A DNA stretch of 64,000 nt from Tubiluchus corallicola (Eukaryota; Priapulida; Priapulimorpha; Priapulimorphida; Tubiluchidae). The stretch is taken from NCBI GenBank assembly GCA_030141605.1, contig JAQGDQ010000223.1:62001-126000 (forward strand), read 5' to 3'. How positions within the stretch are numbered: the stretch's first letter is position 1; each line of letters opens with the position of its first letter. The notes under the pieces are model-generated. The model did no database searches and was not told the origin of the DNA. It saw nothing but the letters and a program-made list of their open reading frames with translations. The position numbers and the translations under genes are program-made. Shown piece by piece: positions 51,601-62,115 of this stretch.

Positions 51601-53061
51601 GCGACATTTACATACTTTGAACTAAACTTATTGCAAATTCTTTAAATAAACTATAATAACTATCTTTTGTTTATTAAAGAAGAAATGCCAATACTTTACT
51701 ATTTATTGCAAACAAAATCAGCACACATTTCAACACAACCATAGTGAAAAAAACAGATTTTTTACTAAATGTTACCAAAAGTCTGAGAGGCCATAGGCGG
51801 CAGCCCATATTACCCTATAAGATAATCCGACCCTGATTATAACAGTTCATGTTCATTTCATTCAAAATATGCTTTCCAGATAGCTCTGCACACTGCAAAC
51901 TAGAATACAGTATTCAACGTCTACTGACGTAATAGTTGTAACAGCTATAACAGTTATGATCATTATAAATTATATAAATTATAACACTTAGTCAAGAAAC
52001 TGAATCGGCTGAGGTGTTCTAGCTACGTAATGTACTTCCCATGAAAAGGGTATACCTAGCACGTAACTCAGCATGTCGTATATTAAGGACAGCAATTTCC
52101 ACTGATGCCTAATGTTAATCACTTTGCGACGTTTGCATTAATAACTATTCTCCAGTGGGTTGATCATTCATCACATCTGCTACTCATGCGGTTAGCTTAC
52201 CCATATCATACACATTAGAAGGCTCTGAACTGCTGAATAATTTGCTAAACTTCCATAAATTAAAACGCTCTTAAAAGACTGATTAATTTGGATTAAGTCG
52301 AATATACGCAATATGTACAAACTTAACATAATTTGTTTTGGAAAGAATTGCTATTTAAATGAAAGTTACAAAAAGAGAAGTTGGTCAGAATCTTAATCTC
52401 AAGATTTCTCAAGTTAATAGTGATACCCGTTATTCCTTGTATATATACATACATCCACGCATTTCCAGACTTGGCTTGCTAAGTTACTACCAAAGCTATT
52501 GGTGAACGGCATTATTAGCTATAAAGAAATCGACTTCACAATTTAGGCACTTAACAAGTTATATTATGCACAATGTGGTTATCTAAATAAGGATGATCAA
52601 AATCTGATAGTTCATATTCACACTTAATTACGTCTCTAACTCAGCTATTAGTAAGTGAGCCAAGCAATTCCTTCTTCTGTAAAACTTGATTTGGAACAAA
52701 GGTAAAACTATGTTAAACTAAGTTTTTGTAGATATTATCACAGCAGCGACAAAAACAGCTATTTTAATCCAGAATTTCTTCGAGACTTAGTCCTACGGAA
52801 CCACAAATAACTTAATGAAATATATTAGATAGTGTAATAATTATTATGCAATCATTTTTTTAATTTAGGAAATCAAGATTTGCAAGTGAGTTTAGAGTGA
52901 ACTTCATTGCAATGGCTACTGCCCAGACTAAAAATAAAAACTGCGAAGTTATTACCTTTCGGTGTATAAAACAGCATGTGCCTGAAGGCAGGTACAATGG
53001 ACTTGACTCTCTGCCGAAACATTGCGCCTCTCGCAGCGCTTGTGATGTTCTCAAAGTGCAT
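30995..53061 (-). CDS. KCNIP: Kv channel-interacting protein (KChIP), neuronal calcium sensor family (7 coding exons)
   Basis: EF-hand sensor that binds the Kv4 N-terminus and tunes trafficking and inactivation. Exons in transcript order: 52956-53061, 40212-40336, 39190-39259, 37891-37961, 35459-35671, 31726-31788, 30995-31060; phases 1,0,1,0,0,0; 237 aa. Domains: conserved core from [17 protein letters not shown]; degenerate first EF hand with CPTG (79-82); EF2 [12 protein letters not shown] (114-125); EF3 [12 protein letters not shown] (150-161); EF4 [12 protein letters not shown] (198-209). EF3 and EF4 keep canonical ligands. Exon boundaries fall at the same places as in vertebrate KCNIP genes. 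Exon 1 (RQRVKSIVP) recalls the basic KChIP2-type N-terminus. The last exon (TENCESIKM) fits the family tail only loosely and is the weakest part. Intron 1 spans 12.6 kb and holds further candidate first exons. Confidence 0.92.
31099..31294. repeat. Minisatellite, about 45-bp unit, four to five copies, in KCNIP last intron
   Basis: Repeated GGCATAATACTCTACAGCG followed by TGTACAAAA and an AAATTTAG segment. Unit length varies from about 43 to 48 bp and copies are diverged. Confidence 0.8.
32078..32338. mobile_element. CCAATATTGG-rich foldback element
   Basis: Ends are inverted (CACAATATTGTCACC on the left, GGTACAATATTGTTGTG on the right). The interior repeats CCAATATTGG and GGTACAACATTGG on both strands, so it can fold many ways. 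Frames open on the minus strand here are by-products of the repeat. In the intron between exons 5 and 6 of KCNIP. Confidence 0.6.
33859..34018 (+). repeat. About 160-bp duplicated segment, copy 1
   Basis: Direct repeat of 34241-34402 (offset about 382 bp). In both copies the same frame stays open, including [11 protein letters not shown] and DGMKG; differences are largely conservative (for example S/T, D/E, V/M). No known family is recognised. It lies in a KCNIP intron on the opposite strand. Confidence 0.75.
34241..34402 (+). repeat. About 160-bp duplicated segment, copy 2
   Basis: Second copy of 33859-34018. Both are preceded by CGCAGGCACACACTGTGTTT and end at GTGTACACAT. The frame in this copy stops shortly after the duplicated part. 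Confidence 0.75.
35135..35215 (+). mobile_element. tRNA-Leu-like SINE fragment (candidate)
   Basis: CTAGACTCAAAATCTAG forms an anticodon-arm-like stem with CAA in the loop, as in tRNA-Leu. It is followed by GTGGTTGCAGTCC, a degenerate B box. A second CAAAATCTAGACT follows directly. The stems are not those of an intact tRNA. Confidence 0.35.
36085..36129 (+). mobile_element. Helitron-like 3' terminus in KCNIP intron 4
   Basis: TTTATGCGCAAATTTTTGTG then GGGTTTGGCTAG followed by T matches the 3' ends at 124, 2266 and 15529, with a decayed hairpin. The 5' part was not found. Confidence 0.45.
37725..37851. repeat. (GA)n microsatellite in KCNIP intron 4
   Basis: About 125 bp of GA with a few GC interruptions near the right end, ending about 40 bp downstream (minus strand) of exon 4. 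Open frames of RE/LS repeats are by-products. Confidence 0.95.
39852..40061. mobile_element. 210-bp MITE with long terminal inverted repeats in KCNIP intron 2
   Basis: Left end AAGTGGCGTTTAGGTAGCAT with the following CGGAATGCG matches the reverse complement of the right end (AAGTGGCGTTTACCTGACAT). TIRs run for about 45 bp through GCGTTATG. A target duplication is unclear (TA or TTA-like). It lies about 150 bp from exon 2. Confidence 0.75.
42441..42719. repeat. Compound microsatellite (CAA/CAG)n-(TAA)n-(GAT)n
   Basis: CAA/CAG at 42441-42582, TAA to about 42690, then GAT units. Leucine-run frames on the minus strand are by-products. In KCNIP intron 1. Confidence 0.95.
42861..42912. repeat. (AAT)n-(AAG)n-(AGG)n purine-rich microsatellite
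   Basis: Short runs grade from AAT to AAG to AGG/GGA on the plus strand. Confidence 0.9.
43480..44170. repeat. Degenerate tetranucleotide-derived DNA
   Basis: Long stretch built from scattered GAAT, ACTG, GGGAA and AATGA words, for example the GGGAAGGGAA cluster near 43830-43860. It looks like decayed tetranucleotide arrays continuous with the intact array that follows. No gene is supported. Confidence 0.55.
44171..44346. repeat. Compound tetranucleotide microsatellite (ACTG)n-(AATG)n-(GGAA)n
   Basis: Three adjoining perfect or near-perfect tetranucleotide blocks. Confidence 0.95.
45982..46190. mobile_element. Foldback element with about 80-bp arms in KCNIP intron 1
   Basis: Left arm 45982-46061 and right arm 46110-46190 are reverse complements: GTAATGC.../...GCATTAC at the outside, and CACCCTAGCGGGCTTCATCAG against CTGATGAAGCCCGCTAGGGT inside. 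The loop is 48 bp. Weaker pairing may extend outward on both sides. It begins about 70 bp from the candidate first exon at 46260. Confidence 0.8.
46260..46347 (-). CDS. KCNIP: Candidate alternative first exon of KCNIP (1c)
   Basis: ATG at 46347 opens 29 codons ([20 protein letters not shown]...) ending at AAAC|GTAAGT, phase 1. Joined to exon 2 at 40336 the codon becomes CAT and the frame continues into HDIDDLEM. The peptide is basic, like several variable KChIP N-termini. No transcript evidence; the call rests on ATG, phase and donor strength. Confidence 0.4.
46971..47262. repeat. 149-bp tandem duplication, two copies
   Basis: Copy 1 from 46971 and copy 2 from 47120 share ACATCAG...GTG, CATTGAGAAGG/CACTGAGAAGG, AAAAAGCAATACCCC and TATGCAACATTAAT. 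Diverged but clearly related. Confidence 0.75.
47608..47722. repeat. (CAT)n-(CAACGA)n-(CAA/CAG)n microsatellite
   Basis: CAT units grade into CGACAA and then interrupted CAA/CAG repeats. Confidence 0.9.
47731..47860. repeat. Foldback sequence with nested palindrome
   Basis: Outer arms: ATACTAAAACAGTCC with AAAAAGAGTTAGAA against its complement in TTCTAGCTCTTTTTC with GGGACTGTTTTTAGTAT. The loop contains a second stem, ATTACACAATATTTGTGTAAT. It directly follows the CAA/CAG array. Confidence 0.7.
49025..49088 (-). CDS. KCNIP: Candidate alternative first exon of KCNIP (1d), Cys-rich
   Basis: ATG at 49088 opens 21 codons ([20 protein letters not shown]...) to donor GGTTG|GTAAGT, phase 1. Joining to exon 2 gives GAT (Asp), which is the residue usual at that junction in vertebrate KChIPs. 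The adjacent cysteines could be palmitoylated, as in some vertebrate KChIP2/3 N-termini (inference). The other open frame across this spot would give TGA at the junction. Confidence 0.45.
49993..50329 (+). mobile_element. 337-bp hAT-like MITE with 8-bp TSD
   Basis: It starts CAGGGCCGCATTATAACC and ends ATAACGCAGCCCTG, giving TIR CAGGGC(C/T)GC(A/G)TTAT. Flanks ATTATAAG (49985-49992) and ATGATAAG (50330-50337) match at 7 of 8 positions. Related copies lie at 3616-3973 (inverted) and 51501-51835. Confidence 0.85.
50383..50440 (-). CDS. KCNIP: Candidate alternative first exon of KCNIP (1b)
   Basis: ATG at 50440 opens 19 codons ([19 protein letters not shown]) to AAAC|GTAAGT, phase 1, joining exon 2 in frame as ...[11 protein letters not shown]. 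The open frame extends upstream through a hydrophobic stretch but has no earlier ATG. It starts 54 bp from the hAT MITE at 49993-50329. Motif-based call only. Confidence 0.4.
51501..51835 (+). mobile_element. hAT-like MITE, second direct copy
   Basis: Aligns along its length with 49993-50329: CATTATAACC...AAGCTAATGAAA, TTTTAGCGACATTTACATAC, and the end CTATAAGATAATCCGACCCTG. The left CAGGGC terminus is missing and no TSD is evident, so it is older than the 49993 copy. Confidence 0.75.
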
Positions 53062-54022
53062 TCGTCTCTGTGGTAAACTTGTAGTCTTTGAAAATTCCTG
53101 CTATTTTGCTGCTAGGAAAATGCGCCGATACGATGCACAACGATTTAAAACATTACTGTAACAAGATTTACTGCTTAATCAAACTGATGGCAGAATTATC
53201 AGTGGCTCGCAGCGGCATTTTAAAAGCGTCACGCCGAGCTGTCAAGTCTGTCAAGACTGAAGAAGCTTGGTTTTGGTTTTGACGCCTGCATGTTTTGACC
53301 AATCTAATGGGCGCCAGTGCGTTATTAATGTTCGAACGAAAGATACTCGAAATTCAATAATAAGATGGGAAAGATACGCATGCAAACATAACTGCGTTTA
53401 TTGGTTCGATCGACTGCAGAGGCGTTAAAAGTAAATAAATAAAAAATGAATTGAATCAGAATTGCCTGCAGCTAAAAGTCTGGCTTCGATATGATTCAAT
53501 TGGCATGAATGTGGAACGTTGACATCAGAAAATCTCCCTTGAGGAAGAGGGTTTATTTGACTTTCTTTACTAGTTCATGTCATGTTTGCCTAGATGTAGG
53601 CTGGGTGAAGGGAATACAGGCCAAAATGAATTAAAATTACTACCAATTGTAAGAAGAAGTAAAAAAATAGACAGCCGAGAGGTGGCACTTTTCTGACTGC
53701 AGCATCATTTTCTGAAGCGCAGAACTGTCTGTAAAAAGAGACAAAACAAGCCACTTGCACATACATTGAAACCTCACTGCCTCACTGCCATACGAAAATT
53801 TCAAAATACATTTAGGCAATTTGTAATGTAGTCGACAATATCCCAGTTAATTCCTTTTGTTAAAACCAGTAATGACCTATGAAAAGTAGTCCAAGATCAA
53901 ATAATCATAGCTAAAACACATTGGAATAAATGAGCCTGAGAATAAAATGATTAAAAAGATGCGTTTATAATGCTACCTTAAATTGGTCAGTAACTTTAAA
54001 ATCTTTGTTCTTAAAGAATGCG
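53062..54022. other. Upstream flank of KCNIP exon 1
   Basis: Probable promoter/5'UTR territory for the 53061 start. Nothing specific could be assigned; short frames here are unsupported. Confidence 0.4.
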
Positions 54023-54626
54023 CAGGCCTGGATTGGCCATTCACCTCCATGTGTCCAGGGAGGCACGAACAGTTTGAGATATGGGATCTCTTGATCGTTT
54101 TCACCTCCTTTTGCACAGGTTTTACAAACTTTCTAAACGTTTTACCATTTAATAGCATACTCCTGCTATATGACAGGAACTTAATGTGTTTGCTTCTTCG
54201 GCTAGAAATTCTAAAATGATTTATATCATCTTAAGCGTAAAAGTTCTATTCAAGTCTATGAATAACTGCAGACGGAGTGTAAAATAAGACAAGCTGCCGT
54301 TTTGTTTTTGTACATCTAAAACACGGTAGCATACGATTTTTATTCTGAAAAGGATTAAATCAGACAATAAACAGACGCTAGTTTCTTCGCTCCCGTGTTT
54401 TATTTTTGTGAAACAACTCGCGTCTATAAATCGTCTAATAATCCAATAATACGTAAATATAAAAAATATAATTATACTGTATCATATGAGGTAGTATATA
54501 GGGAGGAGAGTTGCTATACATATTTTGTAAATATCAGGTATCGGCGCGAAAGGTCTGACCCCCCGAAAGCCGAAAGTGTTGCACCTCAAGGGCTTTCTTC
54601 TCCCTCAGGGTTGTAGTCCGCCCCTG
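54023..54626. mobile_element. Candidate non-autonomous hAT element, 604 bp
   Basis: Left end CAGGCCTGGATTGG and right end TAGTCCGCCCCTG form a partial TIR (about 8 of 12). Flanks AGAATGCG (54015-54022) and AGAATACT (54627-54634) match at 6 of 8. The right terminus, CAGGGGCGGACTACAACCCT on the minus strand, is typical of hAT ends. The left boundary is less certain. Confidence 0.45.
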
Positions 54627-57111
54627 AGAATACTCAAGTGTTGTGACGTTGAAAACGCTTCACATTCTTGTTTTGTCATACCATTTTGACAAAGTCAATT
54701 TCCTACTATGAATCATTTTTCTACTTTGTCCATCATTTGTCTATCAGTCGTCCATTCGTTTGCCTGATTAACTAAAAAGCCAGTCGGTTAGTGCGGGGGT
54801 ATTTTCAAAAATCGCGAAAGCACCAGTAAGTTACATCAGCAGATATCGTATACCTTCCCCTTTGAAATGCAGGTTGCTGTGTTCCAGTTTTAGCGATTTT
54901 AGTGATAATGGTTCTCAGTTGAGAATTTCTTAAACTATCTTTGCACGACGAAGCTTTAATTTCAAAGACAGCGTGTTAAGTAACCTTGGCCTACATCAAT
55001 ACAAAACAATTTTCTCGTACTTTGTATTCAGCCACAATACTGCCAAAATAGAATTAGCAAAGAAATTTAAAATTGGGTATAACAGACAAAATGTTTGCAG
55101 AAAAACTGTCCTTCCGTAGTGTGGAAAGAATGGTACAGAAACAGAAATAAATGTAATTTGGTGTCTGGAATAATTTTTATTCAGTAAACAATAAATTATA
55201 AAAAACAGTGACGATGATATTGATATTAAGAAGTGCAGGCTTGTTGAAAATATTGAACTGCTGGAGGCTCCTCTCCACCCGGGGGTAGTTCGGGCCTGCA
55301 GGTACGGAGGCGAGCAGCTTAATAATGATTTTCACATAACCACAATTAAACAAGACTGAATTGGATAACGCCGAAGATTTAACTGGAAAGAGATTTAAAT
55401 ACTGCAAGGCCTAAACTAACTATGACAAGATTTTAAACAAATTAAGGAAAAACAGAATAAAGAAACAAAGTGGATAGACTGATACCTAACTTGCCATATA
55501 GCGAGTAGTAGGAGAGCTCTAAATCTGATAGAAGAAACACAAGCACAAGAACCACGAACTCTGCACAACCCAATTACCACTGTAGCTCCAAAGTACAGCA
55601 GGTTTCTACCCTCCTTTTATAACCTACCCTAAACTAGCGTAAATGTCAGAAATAGAGCCAAAATCAAACCTGATTGGTTGAAAGCAAGAAGGTGCGAAGA
55701 TTTAGCCAATGAGAACCGAAACATTTGTAAAAGAATAATTTAGAAGACTTAGGTATGAACTACTGGTACTTTTAGGGGTGACATGCAACACTAGTTTGGT
55801 AACCATTCTACACTTTGGAATAAAGATAGAGATTGCAAAGTGGGCCGCCCAGGCGCCTGCACTATAATACCATCTTCATTCTTTACTGGTTAGTTAAACG
55901 TCAGTGCAACCCTTTCGGGTTCCAAATCAACTCATCTTCAAACTATAAATGGTGGACGGTCTCATTTTCGTTCTGGTTACTATTGTTAGATTGTTTTTAA
56001 TATTTATTTATTTTTATCAATGAAAGATTCAATTTTATCAGCGTTTATGTTATTTATAAATTCAATTTGATTTGTAGTCTGAAGATTAATTGAGTTGTAA
56101 ATCCAAACGTCACAATGAAGTTTCGCGAGCTGTAGAAAAAAAAAACTATTTTCCTTCCATATAAAATTTCTATTATAGAGATGGCACTTCTATGCTTCTA
56201 AGTCAATTGCAAACCTTTTAGACAGTTGTCCGCAGTGTTGCCGTGGTAGTATGTTGTCATGCTATTTCAGTCATTCACGGAACTTATTTTGTTGCACGAA
56301 AAAATCAAAAGTTGTGCGGTGTTGAGTTCCGCATTTCAAAATGGAGTTTAAAGTTCCGAGGTGGATTTGTACTTTTAATAAATTATACGATTTCCACCAT
56401 ATAAAACGTACGAGAGTTTTACTTAATGTAAAATTTAGTTTTTCTCTAACAGGCCAAACTACTGATGTAATTTAAGATATTCCCAAAAGCACAAATAAAT
56501 AAAACGTAGAAGAAAATGAGATAATATCACAGTTTTCAGTGGATGACAAACAGTTTTAAAAATTTTGCCATGTTTTCAATGTTCAAATACCGAAGTGCTT
56601 TAATATCTTTTAGTGGCGTGGTGCCATCTGGTTTCAATCAAATACACTACACGTTCGCTGAAGCCATGTGGCCTGTGCTGCTGCTTGATGTCGTTTCACT
56701 GGTTGCATAACGAAGGTACATGGCAGTAGAAAGTGTGGGCGCAAAGTAGCGCCACCCAGTGAACAAAGCAGTAAACATGTTTCATGCAGCGAAGCAGCTG
56801 CTCAGTTTTACAGTCTTGCATATTTGCTACGGACAATGCTCTGAGGGTTTTACAACCATTTTCATTAAGCTGCAGTTTTTCTCGTTTCACTTTGTTGAAA
56901 TAGAAGTGTACTCAATAAGAACTACAAAAGGCGCAAACACAATTATTCGATTTCACGCTGGAGTTAAGGTTCCGGCTCAGGAACAGGTTCAGCAGAAAGC
57001 AGAAGGATAGAAGGAATTTTGATATGCATGAACAACAGGAGCAGGAGAGAGAAAAGGGGAGAGCGAGAGATAGATAGATAGGCAGGCGTTCAGACAGACA
57101 GACAGAAAAAC
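54627..57111. other. Unassigned intergenic DNA
   Basis: Contains decayed GTCC/GTCA tetranucleotide words (54720-54800). A minus-strand frame at 55177-55407 ends just before GAATAAAA and could be a last exon or repeat end, unidentified. A plus-strand frame at 56759-57010 has no known family. No gene is supported. Confidence 0.4.
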
Positions 57112-57130
57112 AGAGAGAGAGAGAGAGAGG

Positions 57131-57218
<88 letters not shown>
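57112..57218. repeat. (GA)n microsatellite
   Basis: Over 100 bp of GA with one AAAA interruption, preceded by GATA and CAGA units from about 57068. Confidence 0.95.
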
Positions 57219-57222
<4 letters not shown>

Positions 57223-58009
57223 GCTAACGCTGTTTATTTAAAAAAACTGAAGATGCCTTAATAGACCTGCAACGCACGTAGACCTAATACTGGCTTCAAG
57301 CAGTGCTGAAATCCAGGGTTAGTTGCTGATAAGCTGAAGCCATTTGCTACCTAAAGCGTTTATAGCCTATTATCGATTACCACGCGCAGGATTACGCAAT
57401 AACAACTTAACGCACTCTTATTACGATCAACGTCAATAATAGATGGAATATATGTTTCCCAGGCATAGAAATTGATGTTGTGCTTGCAAGTAGTATCAGC
57501 AAATTTTGCTATGAGTACTTCCTTTTATTTGCAACAAAGTATGTACGTATTGCTGCCATTTAAAACTGTTGGCAAAAATAAAAGAAAACAACTGACATCA
57601 AAAAGGGCCACAAAATAAGAATTAATGTAACAGGGTAGAGTGGAACATACGTCACAAGTATGCAATACAAATAAGTATGCAATACAAATTTACAGCGCAA
57701 TTACATTTCCTGTTTTCATTTTTAGCATTGCAGTTAATTATGGTTTTGTACCATCGTTAATAAATACCTTAGGATTAGTTATTTACAAAAATTTCAGGCT
57801 CAAAATTAACCTAAAGTAAAGGAAAATATTCTGTTTAGCTATACTCATTCGTGTATAAGTAATCTAACACAGGAAATGCTGAGAATGTGGATAATAACTT
57901 TAAACTACCTTTACCACCGTGGAGGTGACCTAGAGATCTGAAGCCCATTTCACAGTGAGGACGCAAGGAGAGTAACACACGGAACTGCTATGAGAAAGTT
58001 CTATTTTGT
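57219..58009. other. Unassigned intergenic DNA left of the Harbinger remnant
   Basis: No coding or repeat identity recognised. Confidence 0.4.
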
Positions 58010-58890
58010 ACGGCGTGCGCCGGCCGGCCAAAGCGTTTCATCCAATCAGAGATCAGTATTCTAGCATTGTTTTTTTACCTTTCCCGCTACTTGTATTGGG
58101 ACACGATATGCATAATTAAAAACGCTGTACTAGGCCACTAGAAGAACAATCAGTTTCAGAGCAGGGAGTGATGAATATGTCAGAGCAAGAGTTAACTTTC
58201 AAGTTCATAATATCAAATATCTGTCTTTCAAAATTGCAGTTACAGCTCGACACGTTACTGGAACTAACTGGCCAATAGTTGTTCTGTGAACGCGAAATAT
58301 GTACTGCACGTCAGAAAAACTAGGTCCTGTAGCTAAATAACGTAGAGTAACGCTAGGCGTTCTGCAGGCGATATGCAAGCTCTCATGTTTGTGTCCTGTT
58401 TTTTAATTTCCACACTGACCATATCCACTAATTCAGCAAATGTCTCATTATCCATTCTTAGAAAATTTCTATAAGACCAAGGATCCCTATCCCTGAGTTC
58501 ATTCAATAAATTTAAATATGCAACCTGAAAAACATGTTGCTGTAACCACTTTTTTGTCCAACAAGTACGATTTTTGCGTTGCCTTTTCCTTTTTAATCTA
58601 CGTAAAGCCAATATTGAAATGGCAACACTTGCCGGACGCAAATTTTCGATGTCCAATTCTTAATTAACTGCAATGTCTATATAGACCTTACTCCACGCTC
58701 CAGTGACACAAAAGCTTTAAAAAACAAGATAATCCACCAAATAATTGCTGATTATAGATCTAATTTTCAACATAAAACACTATCCAGAAGTACCAAAACT
58801 AAATGGCGACAAAATGTTTGCTTGTACGGCCGTCATTACTGCCGTGCTCTCTTCTACACAGTGTATCAGTCGCCGGCCGGCGTTTGCCGT
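58010..58890. mobile_element. PIF/Harbinger element remnant with GC-rich TIRs
   Basis: ACGGCGTGCGCCGGCCGG (58010-58027) pairs with the reverse complement of 58873-58890 (ACGGCAAACGCCGGCCGG), 15 of 18 identical. Between them lies a minus-strand Harbinger transposase fragment. At about 880 bp it is too short for an intact two-gene Harbinger element. A TWA-type TSD was not discerned. Confidence 0.65.
58206..58656 (-). pseudogene. Harbinger (HARBI1-like) transposase N-terminal fragment, frameshifted
   Basis: The minus-strand frame from 58656 contains DPWSYRNFLRMDNETFAELV and ISPAERLAL, the conserved region preceding the DDE nuclease domain of Harbinger/HARBI1 proteins. Near 58350 a frameshift moves the homology to another frame, where YLATGPSFSDVQYIFR and VPVTCRAVTAILKD continue the family pattern until a stop near 58206. 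The DDE catalytic residues are not included, so it is non-functional. Confidence 0.85.
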
Positions 58891-61800
58891 GCGGCCATGT
58901 ATAGGGCGGCCGTGTATCATTGGCTTTAGCTGCAGCTATTTTGCGAGTTACAGGCATGTACCTACATGTATTACTCGTCAACATGGACAATGAAGACGAG
59001 GACTTGTTTTTGTTGAGTGCTTACTACTACTGTATTACGGTAGTATTAATTGCTGTAGTTATCGGGTGCACCCAATTAACGAAACAAGCAGCACCGTGTT
59101 ATCATCAGTTACACTTTTCGACGAGTTGTTAGCTTTGCTACAGGATTCGATTATAAAAAAATGTAAATTTCAGAGACTACGTTGACCCTCTAACCTTGTA
59201 ATTTGATATTTCATACTGTTTCAAATATCTAAATGTCTAAAATTAAGTTATAGTTGTCGTATTTCTCATATACAAATCACAAAATAATGTTAGTCAATGT
59301 AATGTCAGACCTGTTTGTTTTTTAGTAAACTTCTACTAATCACTTCATCATTTGAGAATATACAGATAGAAAATAAATATATGGGAGCGTTATTTTTCTC
59401 TTTCACCAATATAGGTTCATTAATTAATAAAACACGAAATCGTTTGTTTGTTAAAAGAGAGATTATATTTTATAATCTCATACTGAAATAGGTTAATTGT
59501 TGTTCGTTAAACATGAGAGAAGTAATTGAGAAATAATAATAATGACAAATAATATTGAAAAAATAACAGAAAATGAGGGTTTTACGCAATTTAAAAGGAA
59601 AAAAAGTTGTGGAAAACAAGGATAGAAGTGACGGATAAAAGAATGTTCAAAAAGATAGGAAGAGTGGCTTGTGAAGATTCAACTCAATGAGATCACGGAG
59701 CACGCTGGGTTCTACTCAAAAAAGAAATAAGGTTATGACTGGTGTTCACACAGGAACAATAAGTAGTTATTGAAACTAATTATATAAGCAGCAAACGGAT
59801 GTCGTTTAACTGACGTTTATCGTTTATTTAATAGATAAATATAAACAAAAGTAAAAAGGTTAAAAAATAAACATAACAGATCATGACCACGGTTGTACGC
59901 AAACTGTCATGATTATGAAACTTAATATGAATATACCAGTGCAGAATAAAAAACAAAATATATTGTATTAATGCAAATAGTGATATGCTTATATGTAAGT
60001 CTATATACTTGTACCGAACTATATCCATAAACACACGGATACATACATATACATGCACGTATATATACATAGAAACACCTAATAATGTACATATGTGCAT
60101 TCACACAATTCACATGCACGCATATTGACACATACACTGCATTTATACACACATCTGCACATACATATTTCCATGCTCCGATGCATACATTCGTCCATTC
60201 ATTCAGCCACGCACACATGCATAAGCAAGCATGATTATCAGTTGGTTCAACATAGACATGGTATGTGAGTTATCGTAATAAAACAGCATAATAGGCCTAT
60301 GTACGCAGCGACACTTGTTGAACAAATGCAAAGCATCAATGGGAAAACAGCGATCACAGTAAACGTTCAAAATATTACATAACTAGATAATATGGTAAGT
60401 AAATCAAGTATGGGTATTAAGTGACTGGTATACGTAATACAAGTGTGATACACTCCTATCACAAACGGATGCATACATATGCGTCCACATCAACGCAATT
60501 CACGCACACATCAAAACATAAATAGACGTGTTTATCAGTTGGTTCAAACAAATAAACGCAATAATTCAAGCCATCTTTCAAAGAACCAGCAGAGTATATG
60601 CCTGTGAGAAAACAACATATATTGCAATTTAAAGAAAAGAACAAGGCACTAAGATAAAAATGAAAACACATTGCATTAGTGGAGAGAATAATCAGCATAC
60701 CAAACTATGCTTATTTGTAGATCTCTAATACAAGTACACGCGTATCACCCTCACCTTAACAAAAAACAACAAGTCGTCGTAATGAACAGCAAAATTTATC
60801 GATGCCTTAAATATAGTGACGCGATATGCAAGTTATAGTAACACATCATGCTAAGTATATATCTATAATAAGTTCACAGGTGGTAAAAAGTAGCAACACA
60901 GTTAACGTAAAACTCAAAAAAGTTAACAGAAAAAGTGGTGAATGTATCGCGTATACTAATTTTATACCGTACGTATGTATATCATAATTATTATGTGTAT
61001 ATATGCGTATCTAGGCTAAACATACTGTATACACACAAACATAGTTACACAGCACTCACACGCACAAATATACATCCACGCATACATAAATGCACATGCA
61101 AATGTCCAAAAGTTCAATCAAGTGCTGGTTATGCTGTGTTGTGGTAGAGAAAGAATCCAGTTATTAACAGAATAGGTAAGGCTATGATGGGCTTCTTAGC
61201 CGTTATAACATTCACAAGTAGTGTTATCTATGAGGAGTTGTTATAATAGGAGGGTATATTATGCTAGGGTGTCAGTCTAGCAGGAGCCAAGGTACATAAC
61301 TTGTCTGTAGCCTCTGTACGCATATGTTTAACCAAATGAATTTGATAGAGAACTTTTTTTGGGGGTTGTTTAGACTATGGGTATTAATTTGGAAAAGAAC
61401 AGACTGACTGAAGCTACACAGGTACACACGATGGATACAAACTGTACACTGAAGTTTAATCAATGTTAATGAACTTAAGCAATTGAAAATTAATGGTTGC
61501 TGCCTAGAGTCCGTCCGACAATAGGTATTAACCAATAAGTTATTACATTAAGCAGTTTTCTAAATTAAACAAGGCACATGATAAATACAATATAGATCTA
61601 ACTATACGGGGTGTGTTAAATAACATATAGTTTTTAACAGGTAAAAGTAATAGCTTACATTTACGTCGATTTTGAAGCTAGGCAGAGTTGGTCACAATCT
61701 TCGTCTCTAAATTGCGTTCATCGTTCATGGAAATCTGCACGAAACGTTGTAATTATACTGCTTTCTGAGTACAGAGTTTTATTTTACACCAGAGACAATA

Positions 61801-62115
61801 ATTATAAATTGCGTGTATAAGAGCGCAGTATTTAACTACATTCCGCTGAATTCCTGATTAAAATTTCATGCATCGTAAAGCTAATTAGAAAATTTCTGAA
61901 AGATGAAGATGCAATAAAGTTGAAAATCTTGTACTGCATGCCTGGTCCTGTGTAGTTGGTTTGAAGAATCTTTCAAGATCTGAAACCTAAAAACCGACTC
62001 TTCTATCCATGTATACTACGGTGAGCCTTGACGAACATGTCCGTGGTCAAACTGCCTAGGTAGTTTTTCGGCCTGGTATACGCTTCGCGTCGTTTACATT
62101 TGGTTGTTTTAATAA
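58891..62115. other. Intergenic DNA rich in degenerate ATAC/ACGC words
   Basis: 59.2-59.8 kb is plain AT-rich DNA. 59.98-61.1 kb is built of ACATACATATACATGCACG-like words. It includes a diverged internal duplication: 60170-60260 and 60465-60560 share GATGCATACAT, CGCACACAT and TTATCAGTTGGTTCAA. No gene is recognised. Confidence 0.5.
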
